Origin: Undaria pinnatifida
Lineage: Eukaryota; Sar; Phaeophyceae; Laminariales; Alariaceae
DNA: 64,000 nucleotides
NCBI GenBank assembly: GCA_012845835.1
Contig: JABAKD010000026.1
Coordinates: 9,100,558 to 9,164,557 of the forward strand
Reading direction: 5' to 3'
The notes under the pieces: generated by a model
Told to the model about the DNA's origin: nothing
What the model saw: the letters and a program-made list of their open reading frames with translations, nothing else
Databases searched by the model: none
Translations under genes and position numbers: made by a program
In this document: piece after piece, positions 53,901 through 64,000 of the stretch
How the letters are laid out: every line of letters begins with the position of its first letter
Position numbering within the stretch: the stretch's first letter is position 1

Positions 53901-55400
53901 CCCAGTGGCGTTAGTCCTGGGATCTGTCGTTAACCCCCCCGACCATTCCCAACTCCCCTCCTTCTCAACTGTACTTTCAAGTATCATTCCATTTGCGTTC
54001 AGCCATCCCGTCCTCAACTCAATCCAAGTTAATACGAATTTTTCGCCAAATCACTCATCAATTATATAGCTAGTTTGACTCATAATATTGAACTCTCTCA
54101 GATTTCAACCGGCATTTTAAAAAAATCTTTCCGGCTCCGCTCGTGAAATTTGCTATTCGCGTGCCGTCTTTGATTGGGCTCCGTCGTGCTATTGGGCACT
54201 GTAGTAGACAGGTCTGGTCGGACTCCTCGTGTTTCATTTTCTGTTGCTACATATCACCGGCGGTCTGTCTTTCCACGCTCCTGTCACAACGACAGCCGCT
54301 AGCTTTCGTAGCTGCATAGATACCTTCACCTCACGATCTAGGTGCTAGGTACACAGCAAACTCGAGATCAGGTATGCAGCAGCATGGGAACCATCTGAAT
54401 GGCGGGGCTTTAGCGTTTTGTTGGGACGACGGTTTCTTGTCTCTAGAGCGGGAGCTGCCCGGAGGTTGAGTGTTTTCGGTCGGGTAGGATGGGTACAACA
54501 CGGGCATCGGCCGGTAGGCTATGGTTGGTGCAAACAGTGTGAGGTTTGGTGGAGTCTTGACGCCGATACTAAAGTTGGAACCGTTCGTACATATACGTGT
54601 ACGAGCTCGATTCCGTGTGTGCTGTCTTTTATGAGCTACACCGCGGAATGGTTTCGCCGTCGGCGCTTCCACGCGGATTTATAGTAGGCAGTTCCGATTG
54701 ACAAACAATCAAAACCTTGAAGGATTTAACGCTGGTTGCCGACGTACGTGATACTCCTTCTGTCGTACCCCCGTCCTACGGCAACGTTTTTGTCGCAGGT
54801 GTACTACTCGATAATCTGACGACAACATGGAAGACTCAGCGCATTCGCGGTGGACAAGGCAGGCAGCTGTGACTAAGCAGGGGTATTTGAGGACGTACAC
54901 TTGAAACGTGTGCCCTATTTTTGTTCTCTCGGAGCTAATTCGTGCTTTGTAGCCCGTTTGTTCGGCTCTAGCGGCACCCAACGTGCGATACTATCACAGT
55001 AAGCCATGCGTCCATACCCGCTGACGTATTGCCTTGCGTATGTTTTTGTCGTTTTTTGGTCAAACAGCCGTGCGAATCATCCAAGCGTTGATCATAGCGG
55101 AGATGTCCAGCTTTCGTCCAATATGCAAAGGTGAGAAGAATCAGCAGCGGTAGTCATCGTGAGGTGCTGCTCGGATTGTATATTCATCCCCGTCGTCGAT
55201 TGTTACACGACGTGATAGATGCAGTCCGTTGCGGCGCCCAGCGCCAGGCACAGCGGGGCGGCTTTTGTCTGTCCTCGCATAGCTTGTACTGAAGATTGTG
55301 TTACTGTTGCAGCAGCCTCCGCGGTGCGCATGGGGTTTGGTCATACTGCAACCTGGGCCATTTGAATGGGGTTCAAGAGGAAGCGGGAGAGTTTATCGTG
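53901..55400. other. No gene seen
   Basis: Several frames near 90-110 codons (54331-54684, both strands) without a recognisable domain. No RNA gene seen. Confidence 0.4.
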
Positions 55401-55905
55401 CCGGAGAGCTGGCGGGGCAGATCTACATAGCTGCGAGAAGCGTACGCCTCCAATGCGAGGCGGCCCAGCAGGTTCTCTTGTGCATCTCACGTTGAGACTG
55501 TGCTGTAGAACACCTGTCATTTATGTGTCTTCTGTGTATTGCGCCTTACAGTTTTACGGCAGCAGTATATTCGTAAATTACAAAGCAGTACCGTTGTTGT
55601 TTACAGTACTTCTATGTACGCGGCGGGAATGCAGCTTGACAAATGATGGCAAAACCGGAGAACTGGCGGGGCAGATCTATATAGCGGCGAGAAGCGCATG
55701 TCTTCAATTCGAGGCGGCCCAGCAGTTTTTCTTGTGTTGCGGAACACCCATGTTTTGTTGTATTGGCGTCTTAAACTAAGCATCTGCCTTAACTATTTAC
55801 AGCAGCAATATGCTCGTGAACCACACAGGGGTGCCGCTGCTGTTTATTCTGCTTCTCTGTTTGCGGTGGGTATACAACTGGACAATTTATGGTACTGAAG
55901 TTGTA
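55401..55905. repeat. 254-bp tandem duplication
   Basis: CCGGAGA.CTGGCGGGGCAGA begins both copies (55401 and 55655). Both include GCGAGAAGCG, CGAGGCGGCCCAGCAG, TACAGCAGCA.TAT.CGT-like and CGCGGCGGG/GCGGTGGG ends. Confidence 0.88.
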
Positions 55906-56105
55906 CGTCTCCACATAATGAATCCGTCGTCGCCTAATTCGTCCCGCATCGTATCAATTTTGACGTGGGCAACGTCCGGTTAAGAGCTAAACGCAGGCGT
56001 GCGTCTGCGAAGTCCGGCCCGTTCTTTGTCGAACCTCATCCAACTGCAGCTATATACACCCCGCTAAGTCAATCCCGGCACAGGGGAGCGTGGACCTGGT
56101 TCAAG
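55906..56105. other. Short spacer between tandem arrays
   Basis: No feature recognised. Confidence 0.4.
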
Positions 56106-56945
56106 ACCTTCATCCTGAGGTTATTCTGCGCGGCACTGTCGATTATCAGCACCCTATGTTCGTCGGCAGTATCGGGTTAGCGTCTCATGAAACAAATTAA
56201 GCTCGCACGGGAATACAACATAAGATTTCCATCTTGGTATACCGATTCCCAGCACTTTTTCTTGTAAACACAACAAGTATCATCTGTCCACTTGGGACAA
56301 TGATCTACGATACTCTTGTCTGATATTTACCATTGAGGCTTATCTACAGTGTCGGTTGAGTAGTGTCGGCTACCCGCTACGGTTAGACCTTCGTCCCGGT
56401 TCTTCTGCGCGGCATTGACGATTACCAACAGTCTATGCTCGTCGGCAGTATCGGGTGAATGTCTCATGAAACACATCAGGATCGCACCGAGATAACATAG
56501 AAGATTCCCACTTTGTATGCCGATTCACAGCACTTTCTCGTGTAGACACAATAGTGTCATCTGTCCACTTCGGTCGACGATCTACGATACTCTTGTCTGA
56601 TATTTACATTTGAAGCTCCTCTATAGCGACGGTTGAGTAGTGTGGGCTGACGCCGACGCTTAGACCTTCGTCCCGATATCCTTCTGCGCGGCATCGATGA
56701 ATACCAACAGCGTGTGTTCGTCGATAGTATCAGGCGGGTGTCTCGTCAAACACATTAAGCGCGCACGGAAATAATATAGAAGGTTCCCATCCTGGTTTGC
56801 AGATTCACAGCACTTTCTCGTGCAGACACAACAGTCATCTGTCCACTTCGATCTACGATCTAAGATGCTCTTGTCTGACGCTGTCCTTCATGAAGGTCCT
56901 ACATAGCGCCGCTTAAGTAGTGCCGACTGCCCGCTACACTCGTAG
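56106..56945. repeat. ~280-bp tandem repeat (3 copies)
   Basis: CCTTC.TCC.G...TTCTGCGCGGCA begins units at 56106, 56387 and 56667. Landmarks are GTTCGTCG.CAGTATC, TCTCATGAAACA, CACAGCACTTTCTCGTG and ATCTACGAT.CTCTTGTCTGA. Confidence 0.92.
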
Positions 56946-57876
56946 AACCTGTGAAATCGCTTGGCACAAGCGGGAACAACCACTTCGTGCATGGCTACCT
57001 TGTTCAGGTCTTTCTGTACCGCATCCGACGTCATGACGTCAGCGCGAGACCACCATATGGTGTCGCTTTGTGACCTTCCGCATAGAGAGAACTTCCGAGT
57101 GGCCGACGATGAATTAATATTGAACGAGTGATGTCAGGGTTTCGTGGTTACCCAAACGATTCCAGCGGTTTACTTGATTGATTAGTCCTTAGTACTCATG
57201 GGTTTTCCGAAGAAGACGGAGGCGGTAAGCTGCATGTGTGCCATAACTGCAACAAGTCTTTATAAGACAACAGGATTCCTTAGGCAGCCTTGGCCAATGG
57301 GGCTGGGTCGATGATATACCACGCTAGTTTGACGGAGCTATGGTGATCGAGCGTGCAGCTGCTTATGCATTTCGTGTGAAAAGCCGCGGGATTGCCATAG
57401 AATCAAGAAAAGTTCGCACCATCCCGGGATCGGCACACCGTTCACTCCGGGACGCTTGTGTATTTTACGTGAACGATTCGTGTTCTGTTGGACAACCGGT
57501 GACACTAGCGGCCACTGGTATGCTAGACATATTCACCGTCATGCTTGGCTTATGTCCACCTGTAGCAGCAGCCAACATACAGGGTATGTTCGGCGATAAC
57601 CCCCATTGCTTTGTTTCTATCGCCGAGGACCCGTCTTTATTGTCAGGTGTTGTCAACCGTCATTAGTGCACGCTGTTTCGTGATACTGTTGCTACCTTGT
57701 GCTGACTACAGTACGTTATCGCACCCTAGACTTTCGTGGGACGTCGCAGTATCTCCTTGTTCCCCTTGTTATCAGTAGTTATGGCCTACAACTGCTATTG
57801 TCTCCCCTTTCCCCTCCTTGTTCGATTTATCCTTCCCCGTCCCAGCGTGCTCATGCTAGGGTGAAATTCGTCCGTC
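56946..57876. other. No firm gene; one 108-codon frame
   Basis: The + strand frame 57340-57666 (MVIERAAAYAFRVKSRGIAI) is open and reasonably balanced but has no domain I recognise. The rest shows nothing. Confidence 0.35.
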
Positions 57877-57933
57877 ATGTTCTATTATCGGCGCCTCCTC
57901 ATAGCCAGGAGCCATCGTCGCCGTGTTCTGGGT

Positions 57934-58194
57934 ATGATACTTCACTGTGGCATCTGCGGTGAAACGCTGCGTTCCCAGCTCAACGACATCTTGCCCTGCA
58001 ATCACGTCTTCCACCACTCTTGCGTTAAAGACGTACTCCAGTACGCAAGATACTTTGCGGCATCTGGCCGTGCTGTGGTTGACTGCACCATGTGTGGTGC
58101 ACCGACCCTTGTCTCCCTCCTGTCGACGTTCGTCTACCTCAGCGACAACAGGGCACGCAAGATACTTTGCGGCATCTGGCCGTGCTGTGGTTGA
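57934..58194 (+). CDS. RING-H2 finger protein (putative E3 ubiquitin ligase), tail altered by duplication
   Basis: RING-H2 proteins recruit E2 enzymes to ubiquitinate targets. From ATG 57934 the frame reads MILHCGICGETL and supplies all eight ligands: Cys5, Cys8, Cys22, His24, His27, Cys30, Cys51 and Cys54 (C-x2-C, C-x-H-x2-H-x2-C, C-x2-C). An earlier ATG at 57877 is in frame, but the RING normally sits near the N-terminus in short proteins of this kind, so I prefer 57934. A 112-base segment (58045-58156) is repeated at once (58157-58268), which is not a multiple of three. The frame therefore ends at 58192-58194 (IWPCCG) instead of continuing into the frame YLSDDRARPRPV, open to 58519. Introns were not seen. 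Confidence 0.75.
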   Translation: MILHCGICGETLRSQLNDILPCNHVFHHSCVKDVLQYARYFAASGRAVVDCTMCGAPTLVSLLSTFVYLSDNRARKILCGIWPCCG

Positions 58195-58268
58195 CTGCAC
58201 CATGTGTGGTGCACCGACCCTTGTCTCCCTCCTGTCGACGTTTGTCTACCTCAGCGACGACAGGGCAC
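58045..58268 (+). repeat. 112-bp near-identical tandem duplication in the RING gene
   Basis: GCAAGATACTTTGCGGCATC begins both copies, and GACAACAGGGCAC / GACGACAGGGCAC end them. Only a few bases differ, so the duplication is recent or a product of assembly. Confidence 0.95.
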
Positions 58269-58519
58269 GCCCTCGTCCAGTACCGGCTGCTGGTGCCGAG
58301 CACGGTGCTGGCGATGAAGATTGTGATGGTTCGTTGAAAACATGGTACATATTCGCACCCCGCCAAGATGTGCGCGGTGGTTCCACCGTTCTGCTGGCTT
58401 TGCAGAAGATCCCGGTTTGCGTACCCTGCCTTCGTTCCTCATCGCGGCTGGGGGGCTTGGGTTTGCACGATAGATTCTCCGACCCGAATTCTGGAACACG
58501 GTCCGTCTTTGGACGGTAG
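58269..58519 (+). pseudogene. Displaced C-terminal part of the RING-H2 gene
   Basis: In the frame that the second repeat copy keeps, the sequence runs PVPAAGAEHGAGDEDCDGSL to TRSVFGR and a stop at 58517-58519. Removing one repeat copy would join it to the RING frame. No domain recognised. Confidence 0.45.
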
Positions 58520-59999
58520 ACCGCGCGCGTCAACGACACGATAGAAGAATAATAAACCATGTCAGCGTCGTCGGCGACTTACCTCGGTGTCCTTCACCGC
58601 CTGCAGGAAACGGCCAGGAGTACGTCAACCATGACCAACCTGAGACAACACATAGCCGCACCCCGCCTAGCTGTCAACCCCTTATGTGCGTCCCTACGAT
58701 GGCCTCGCAACCTGGTACCTGGTAAAGTGGTAGTAGCATGATAGTAACAGTATAGTCTAGTACACACCTGGAATGTATAGGCAATATGTGGAATAGTGGT
58801 GCCGTTCGAGCTACTAGTGGTTGTTGTGTTTGAACGTCATGCTGCACACTACTGTCTGGCGGCAAATGTTGCAAGAATCACTTGGCAGTGTGGTTGCGCA
58901 TGTGGAAAAGACCAAACCTCGGCGGACAAGAAAAAACCAACCAATCAAATCTAATATCCTTCTTCGTGTATGCACGTTGCAGTCGACGAGGAGTGCTACA
59001 TGCTGTAACATTACATCCCAGATACACGGCGGTAGCAGTACCGTTTTCTGCCGAGTACGACGGAACAGCCGACTTTGTTTTGATTTGGAGTTTGAGGGGA
59101 CAATCTTTGTACTACGCTGCTGTTGTAGTCAATTTTCGCATTTTCACACATCGAGGACGGGTGCTGAATATAATCTGATAAACCGATAAACGGGTGTTTT
59201 TCTGTCGCGTTTTAATGAATCTGAGATAAGTGGTACATCATCCGCCTTCGATACATCTTCGTTGTGGGCAGGATTGCTTTGTTGTGGAAAAGGTGTGCGT
59301 TGAAACAGAATAAACGCCGTATTTATTCGACGTAGGCGTACTGCGCAACTTATTCGCAGCCCGCTTTGCGGTTTGCATGCTCACGGTGTTCGCACGTACA
59401 GGCTGGCGTGTCCTGGTTGTGGTCGCCCACACGACCCAACTGCGACATTTGCTTTTCGGATTCGGCTGTTTGCTTTCGAGTGTATTTGAAACGTTTATTG
59501 GTTTGGCTCGAACATCATGAAGAAAGTGCTTGCCGGGTTCTTAGCCTACATAGCGCGAGTCTAAAAAAAACATCATTTCAGCCCGCTCCAGGCGTGTTGT
59601 TTTGGTTCCTCATGTGTTGCTCTGTCAACGCGGTCAATACTTCCCGCGGCACGGTGTTGCGCTCCTTGGTCCCGCCCACTCTGTGCATTTATCGACTGGT
59701 GGGATAGATTCCACCCGTACGAAGATATATGGCGTACGCAGTAGTATATTGTGCCAGCTGCAGCTGGGATGGATTGACGGAGGCTACGAACATACATGCG
59801 CAGCAGGATCAACGCAGCAGCAGGAGTAGCGAAGAAGCGTCACTGGTACCCGAGTGCAGAGCAACCATTTTCAACGTTTTTAAACAACATATGGCATTGT
59901 AGTGAGATCTTCTTGAGGATGGAACTCTGCGGTTCCCTGGCGCCGCTAACTCCAAGACCACAGCCCAACAGCGATCCGTCGATGTGGTCAGGACTTCCA
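58520..59999. other. No gene seen
   Basis: Frames of 60-120 codons on both strands, for example 58821-59189, show no domain. Confidence 0.4.
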
Positions 60000-60115
60000 C
60001 ACTATGCGGGGCGGCGTCAATCTGGGGGGTCGCCACCTTCGTTCCATATTGGTCGGACTTGTAGATACATGGAAGGGATCCTGAACTAGAGATGGGACCT
60101 TTTCCCTCCCGCCTT
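60000..60115. repeat. Isolated fragment of satellite R3
   Basis: ACTTCCACACTATGCGGGGC, then GTCGCCACCTTCGTTCC and GAGATGGGACCTTTTCCCTC, match the order of R3 landmarks. Confidence 0.6.
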
Positions 60116-61970
60116 CTGTGGACCCTCGATTGTTCTGTGGCTGGAGTATTCTTGTTCAGCACCAACATTCTAGATAAACAAACAGCGGCGTTTGGCAGGG
60201 ATTTGGTAGGCTAATCGACGGCCATAACCGACTTTCACAATTGTACCTCTGCAGCACAGCGATCTTGATTGATGCGAAGACTACCTCGGGATTGGCGGGA
60301 ATGTTCAGCAGGCCGCGGCCCCGGCTTGGCGCGGCAGGACACCTGATGTTCTGCTGATTTTGTGGCCCACCCTCCTTGCCCATACCGAGACACGGGGCTA
60401 AAATGCTCGGGATCGCGAGACCAAGCCGAGCTTCCTCGTGGTGTGCTGGAATGTACTGGGGTGAACTATTCTGAACGAAAAATGTAAAGAGCGGTGTGGT
60501 GAATAGTAAAGTACTAACCGTTGATACCTTTGCGTCAGAAGTCATCGTCCTTGGGGTTCACGGTAATGGTCAGCACGCGACGGCAGCGACCCGGCACGGC
60601 ATGACACCAAGCATTCTGTCGATTGTGTCGTCCACCCTCTGTACCTATACTGTGACCCTGAGCTGAAACGCTCTCGATGGAAAGATCTTCTATGCAGGCA
60701 GGCAGATAATCAGCACTTAATAATCTAGATAAGCAAGCAAATTAACCCATTTCCAACTCCTAGACTTATCTTACTAGGCCTTCACCGTTTTTGTCCTCGT
60801 GTCGGCCGCGCGGTGTAAAAAGGGTGAGGTGCTGTCCGAAACTTTAACATGGCCTACGGAGAGACATTTATATACACATCTATAGCTCAGGTCATCTCCC
60901 TCTTGCCAGGTTCTAAACGACCATGTCATAATCCATCTTTCTTCGAGTTTAAATGTTCTCGAATCGACACATATTTCATGTCAAACAAGGATTCTTTCAC
61001 ATGTCAAACACCTCAAAACCTGGACAGGGTGGTCGAAATTGGTACAACGACTATTTCTCGCGCTACGGACAGGGCGTTAGCCCAGAGCCTGAAGACATCG
61101 CTAAGAGCACTAGTAGGTAGACCGTTTCTGGATCTCTAGTGGTACCGTTAATGAAATGGTATATGCACGAAGCAGAGTATGGGCATTACGAGCCTCGTAT
61201 ACATGTACCTGGTACCTTATATCACACATTGTATTGATGTCAGATCACCATGCAAATATTTCTGAAGGGGGCCTGCCTTGCAGACCCAACGCCCCCTTTA
61301 CCTTCTAGAGGCCATAATGAGCAGCGAATATGTTGATTCGGAGATGACCTGGAATTTATGTGGATCGCTCTCGTGGTTTTCTTGACGAGGCTGGCTCGGA
61401 ACGAGCTCGAGACGAGGCTCTGAGCGATAAATCGTTGACAATTACTCGGATTACGACTAAAACAAAGCGCACAGAGCGCGAATGCGTGGGCAAGCCGATA
61501 TGAAGTGTCTGTGGTTCTTATCGTACTTGTTTGGGCCTCCTGGCATCCACCGTTGTACAGCTGTCCGACAGAACGCCACCGCCGAATCTGAGGCTCTCTC
61601 CTTCGGCGGGCTGTCCGAGCAGGGTCCCGCAGAATGTGCTGTTTGAGGCAAGTCAGCTTACACAGAAAGCAAAGGAAATACGTTAGGCTCGCGCCTCTGC
61701 CCCACCACCTTGGTGTCTTGACCACAGTATCGTTCGAAACTAACGAAAATAATCTAAACGCACGTTGTGGGGCAGTAGAAACGTTTCATAGTCATTATTC
61801 ATGCACTATCTGAATTGTAGGATTTTAGTTGCAAGTACTGCATTTTTCGATGAAGCACCATGCTCGATAAATTACTTCATAGCAATTCATGAAAATATGT
61901 ATCCAATAAACTGCGTCCATGGGAAGAGTCTCTTTCGACCCTCCGCCTCCATTGGCGGTCGGACTTCTAC
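60116..61970. other. No gene seen
   Basis: Contains 96-codon (+, 60849-61139) and 161-codon (minus, 61240-61725) frames without recognisable domains. The minus frame is Arg- and Ser-rich without domain order. Confidence 0.35.
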
Positions 61971-62309
61971 TTGCAAGCTCTCGGCAGCATTGCTCGCCGC
62001 CCGAAACAAGGCATGAGCAGGAGGTCGAGATTCTCTACGGGCACAAGAATTCTACCGGCCGAGAAACGCGTGAAGCTGCACAATGCCATTGCTTTACAAA
62101 AATTGCACCCGAAAGCTGAGGAGACTGTCATGGACGAAGAGAGGGAAGTAGACTTTAGCAGGATGCTGCACACGGCCGAACACGAGGGAAAGCTAGGGCC
62201 GATGGGTTCCAGTAGGACGCGTCACAAGACGGAGTAGTCGGACGCAGAAGATGTAGCAGCGTCAGCTACAAACGAGCTAATCACCGAGAGTCGAGATGAC
62301 CGAGGTCAG
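61971..62309 (+). CDS. Candidate exon, charged helical protein, unknown
   Basis: The frame reads STGTRILPAEKRVKLHNAIA, then EETVMDEEREVDFSRMLHTA, to a TAG at 62235-62237. Past the TAG the same frame stays coding-like (SDAEDVAASATNELITESRD) up to a CAG|GTACTG donor-like site at 62309. It could be an exon with one nonsense change, or chance. I recognise no family. Confidence 0.3.
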
Positions 62310-63418
62310 GTACTGTCCACCAGGGGCGCCCGTGGTCTCTCTTGGCGGCCGACGCCACCAGGCCGTGCGTCGAAGGAGCTGGTAAATCTATCATGGCTTG
62401 GCCCGTTTTGGGCGCGCACAGAGTACCTGTTGCTGAATCAATCAAGGTAGACGAGGGTAGGTGGACTCTTCGGCCAGCTAGTAGAGCTTGCGGAGAAAAC
62501 AGGCACGTCCATCGCCTTCTCCAATGCCCGACCCGATGCTCTGAGTTCCGGGCTGTCAACTCGGTGGAGCTCCGTCATAGTTGGGGGATCCAGAGTAGCT
62601 CTTGATCTTGACCAAACTGGGCGATGAGGGATGCGGCTCGATCAGCGAGCACGATCGATTCCAACAGGAAGATCCTTCACGTGTATTATTTATCTAATAC
62701 GTCTGGTGTGTGTTCGATAATTCTAGGGTCAATAGGCAGTTGCGCTAGTTGTGTGATACACCGGCCGCGCGTTGTTACAGATGGATTGTCTTTTGAGTCG
62801 CTCGTGTTGCACAAAAGGGCGGTTTTTCAGCCGTCACCTAGACAATGCGCGAACGGCCCTTCTTCAAACCTTCAAGACGCGCGCAAGCCGTGGTTTTCAA
62901 ACATGTTGGCAACACCTTTCAAACTCGTTCACGCATGTTTCGATGGATTAGGTTTAAAGTGTACTCTGAAGAATGCCGACTTTGAAACGCGTCAACTAAA
63001 CGGGCGTCCACAAGAGTGGACCTAGCATCAAGTTGATAATGTGTTCGCGATCTGTGATTGTCGACAGGATACACGCGGTATCTTCGAAACAAAGACGTGT
63101 AATATAATCGTAGGTATTTCGTTAATTGGTACAGCCGTGGCTTTGTATTACAGTTATCTTATCAGGTGCTGATGAACAGCGAGAACAACGCAGCCAAGGG
63201 AGGCCTTGTTAGTTTGGATCGTCACAGCACGACGGTTACAAACGTTGTAGGGGGTTGCATATGTGTTCGTTGGTGTTATTATGGAATTTTATCACTTGGG
63301 AGAAGAGCTCTAGCCCTCCGCTCTCTGCTCCTTCTCTCCTATCTGTCCTCTAATACAACGAAAATGAAAATACTTGTCAGCCTGTGTGGCGGTCAGGGCA
63401 TCCGGGCTCGGACTCTAG
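62310..63418. other. No firm gene
   Basis: The + strand frame 62624-63025 has no domain. May include introns of the flanking candidates. Confidence 0.35.
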
Positions 63419-63778
63419 GAACATACTGGCGGATTCTTGAAAGAAGGAGGTCTGGTACCAGGAGCCAAGGATGTCAGCAAAAGAGAGAGAGACGCCACGG
63501 ATGAGATTAGGCAGCTGCGGAGTAAGCTTGAGCTGCTGATGAAGGAGAAACAAGCATCGATGATGCAAAACATGCGAGAGATGATGACCGAGCGCATGAG
63601 GAACAACGGCCGATCGGAGTCCAGCAGTGCTGAGGACAGCGCTGGAGCCTGTGAGGGGCTGAACCCACTGCTGCACGACAAATATCTACTGCTGCTGCTG
63701 TTGCTGCTGCTGGAGCCGGACCGAGAGGAGATGCCGCAGCAGCATGAGAGACGGCATTTCGTGAGATGCCTCGCTTAA
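63419..63778 (+). CDS. Candidate exon with coiled coil, unknown
   Basis: After an acceptor-like GACTCTAG the frame reads EHTGGFLKEGGLVPGAKD, then a strongly heptad-like helix (DEIRQLRSKLELLMKEKQAS, MMQNMREMMTERMRNNG), a Ser/Glu stretch and a Leu run from a CTG repeat, ending at TAA 63776-63778. The coiled coil supports a real protein, but the CTG repeat may have shifted the frame. The right end (63779-64000) shows nothing further. Confidence 0.4.
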   Translation, partial: EHTGGFLKEGGLVPGAKDVSKRERDATDEIRQLRSKLELLMKEKQASMMQNMREMMTERMRNNGRSESSSAEDSAGACEGLNPLLHDKYLLLLLLLLLEPDREEMPQQHERRHFVRCLA

Positions 63779-64000
63779 TGTTGGAGTGGCGGGACGCAGA
63801 GGAACTGTTGTTCCTGTCCAGGTTGGCCCAGCCAGGGGCAAACCAGATTAGCAAAGGGGAGCTGGAGCATGGAGGTCATACCCCGGAGGCGAGTCAGGAA
63901 TATAATATGATGCCTTGGTCTAGACACATCACCATTTAGTGGGAAGAAGCCCGAGTTCACTCCCCGCACCAGAAACGCCAGATACTACGCGAAAGGAGTA

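Noticed and set aside
61240-61725. 161-codon minus-strand frame
   Set aside because: Irregular, Arg/Ser-rich composition with no domain and no splice context.

Overview
This is a eukaryotic nuclear window, dominated by mobile elements and repeats, with very few host genes. There are no operons or bacterial signals. Spliceosomal-type introns can be read directly: GT-AG boundaries restore the reading frame in a transposase at 34092-34350 and in an unknown gene at 45083-45486. The element families (a chromodomain Ty3/gypsy polyprotein, a jockey-like LINE, a pogo/Tigger transposon) and a vWF-D-like secreted protein look like what I know from brown algae or other stramenopiles. The lineage is my inference; no sequence search was possible.

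Layout. 1-3216: minisatellites leading into a decayed Ty3/gypsy element. 3217-11472: that element on the + strand, with gag and a CCHC zinc knuckle, a NADAR (YbiA-like, DUF1768) domain after a 229-bp tandem repeat, a protease-like DSG fragment, an RNase H remnant, and integrase followed by a chromodomain and a Tudor-like tail. No reverse transcriptase could be found. 12222-12635: an LTR whose inverted relative is a solo LTR at 52213-52628. 13067-13715: a large CCGCC/CACCG pentanucleotide array. 13985-16240: tRNA-like hairpin repeats, dispersed repeats R1 and R2, and a TA-flanked MITE. 16240-23940: mostly gene-poor, with a long TTG microsatellite. 23941-24270 and 42511-42817: two copies of a tRNA-headed SINE. 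25080-26009 (minus): a GDPH/vWF-D-like gene. 27518-29660: a 5'-truncated LINE. 31817-35713: a structurally complete but coding-dead pogo-like element (TA duplication, 13-bp terminal inverted repeats, an N-terminal PHD-like finger, CENP-B-type DNA-binding regions and DDD catalytic residues). 37375-42000 and 48000-51700: blocks of repeats R1, R2 and R4. 44838-46162: a two-exon gene of unknown function. 52720-53900, 55401-55905 and 56106-56945: three tandem arrays. 57934-58519: a RING-H2 gene hit by a 112-bp tandem duplication. The right end holds two weak candidate exons.

How the parts relate. The only near-intact host-type genes are the vWF-D-like gene, the two-exon zinc-finger gene and the RING-H2 gene. 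Nearly everything else is transposon-derived and carries frameshifts and stops. The observation most worth following is the NADAR domain inside the Ty3/gypsy element. NADAR enzymes hydrolyse N-glycosidic bonds, and some remove ADP-ribose from guanine, so a captured copy between the nucleocapsid and protease positions could be an element-encoded counter-defence or nucleotide-processing function. That role is inference. The present copy is broken.
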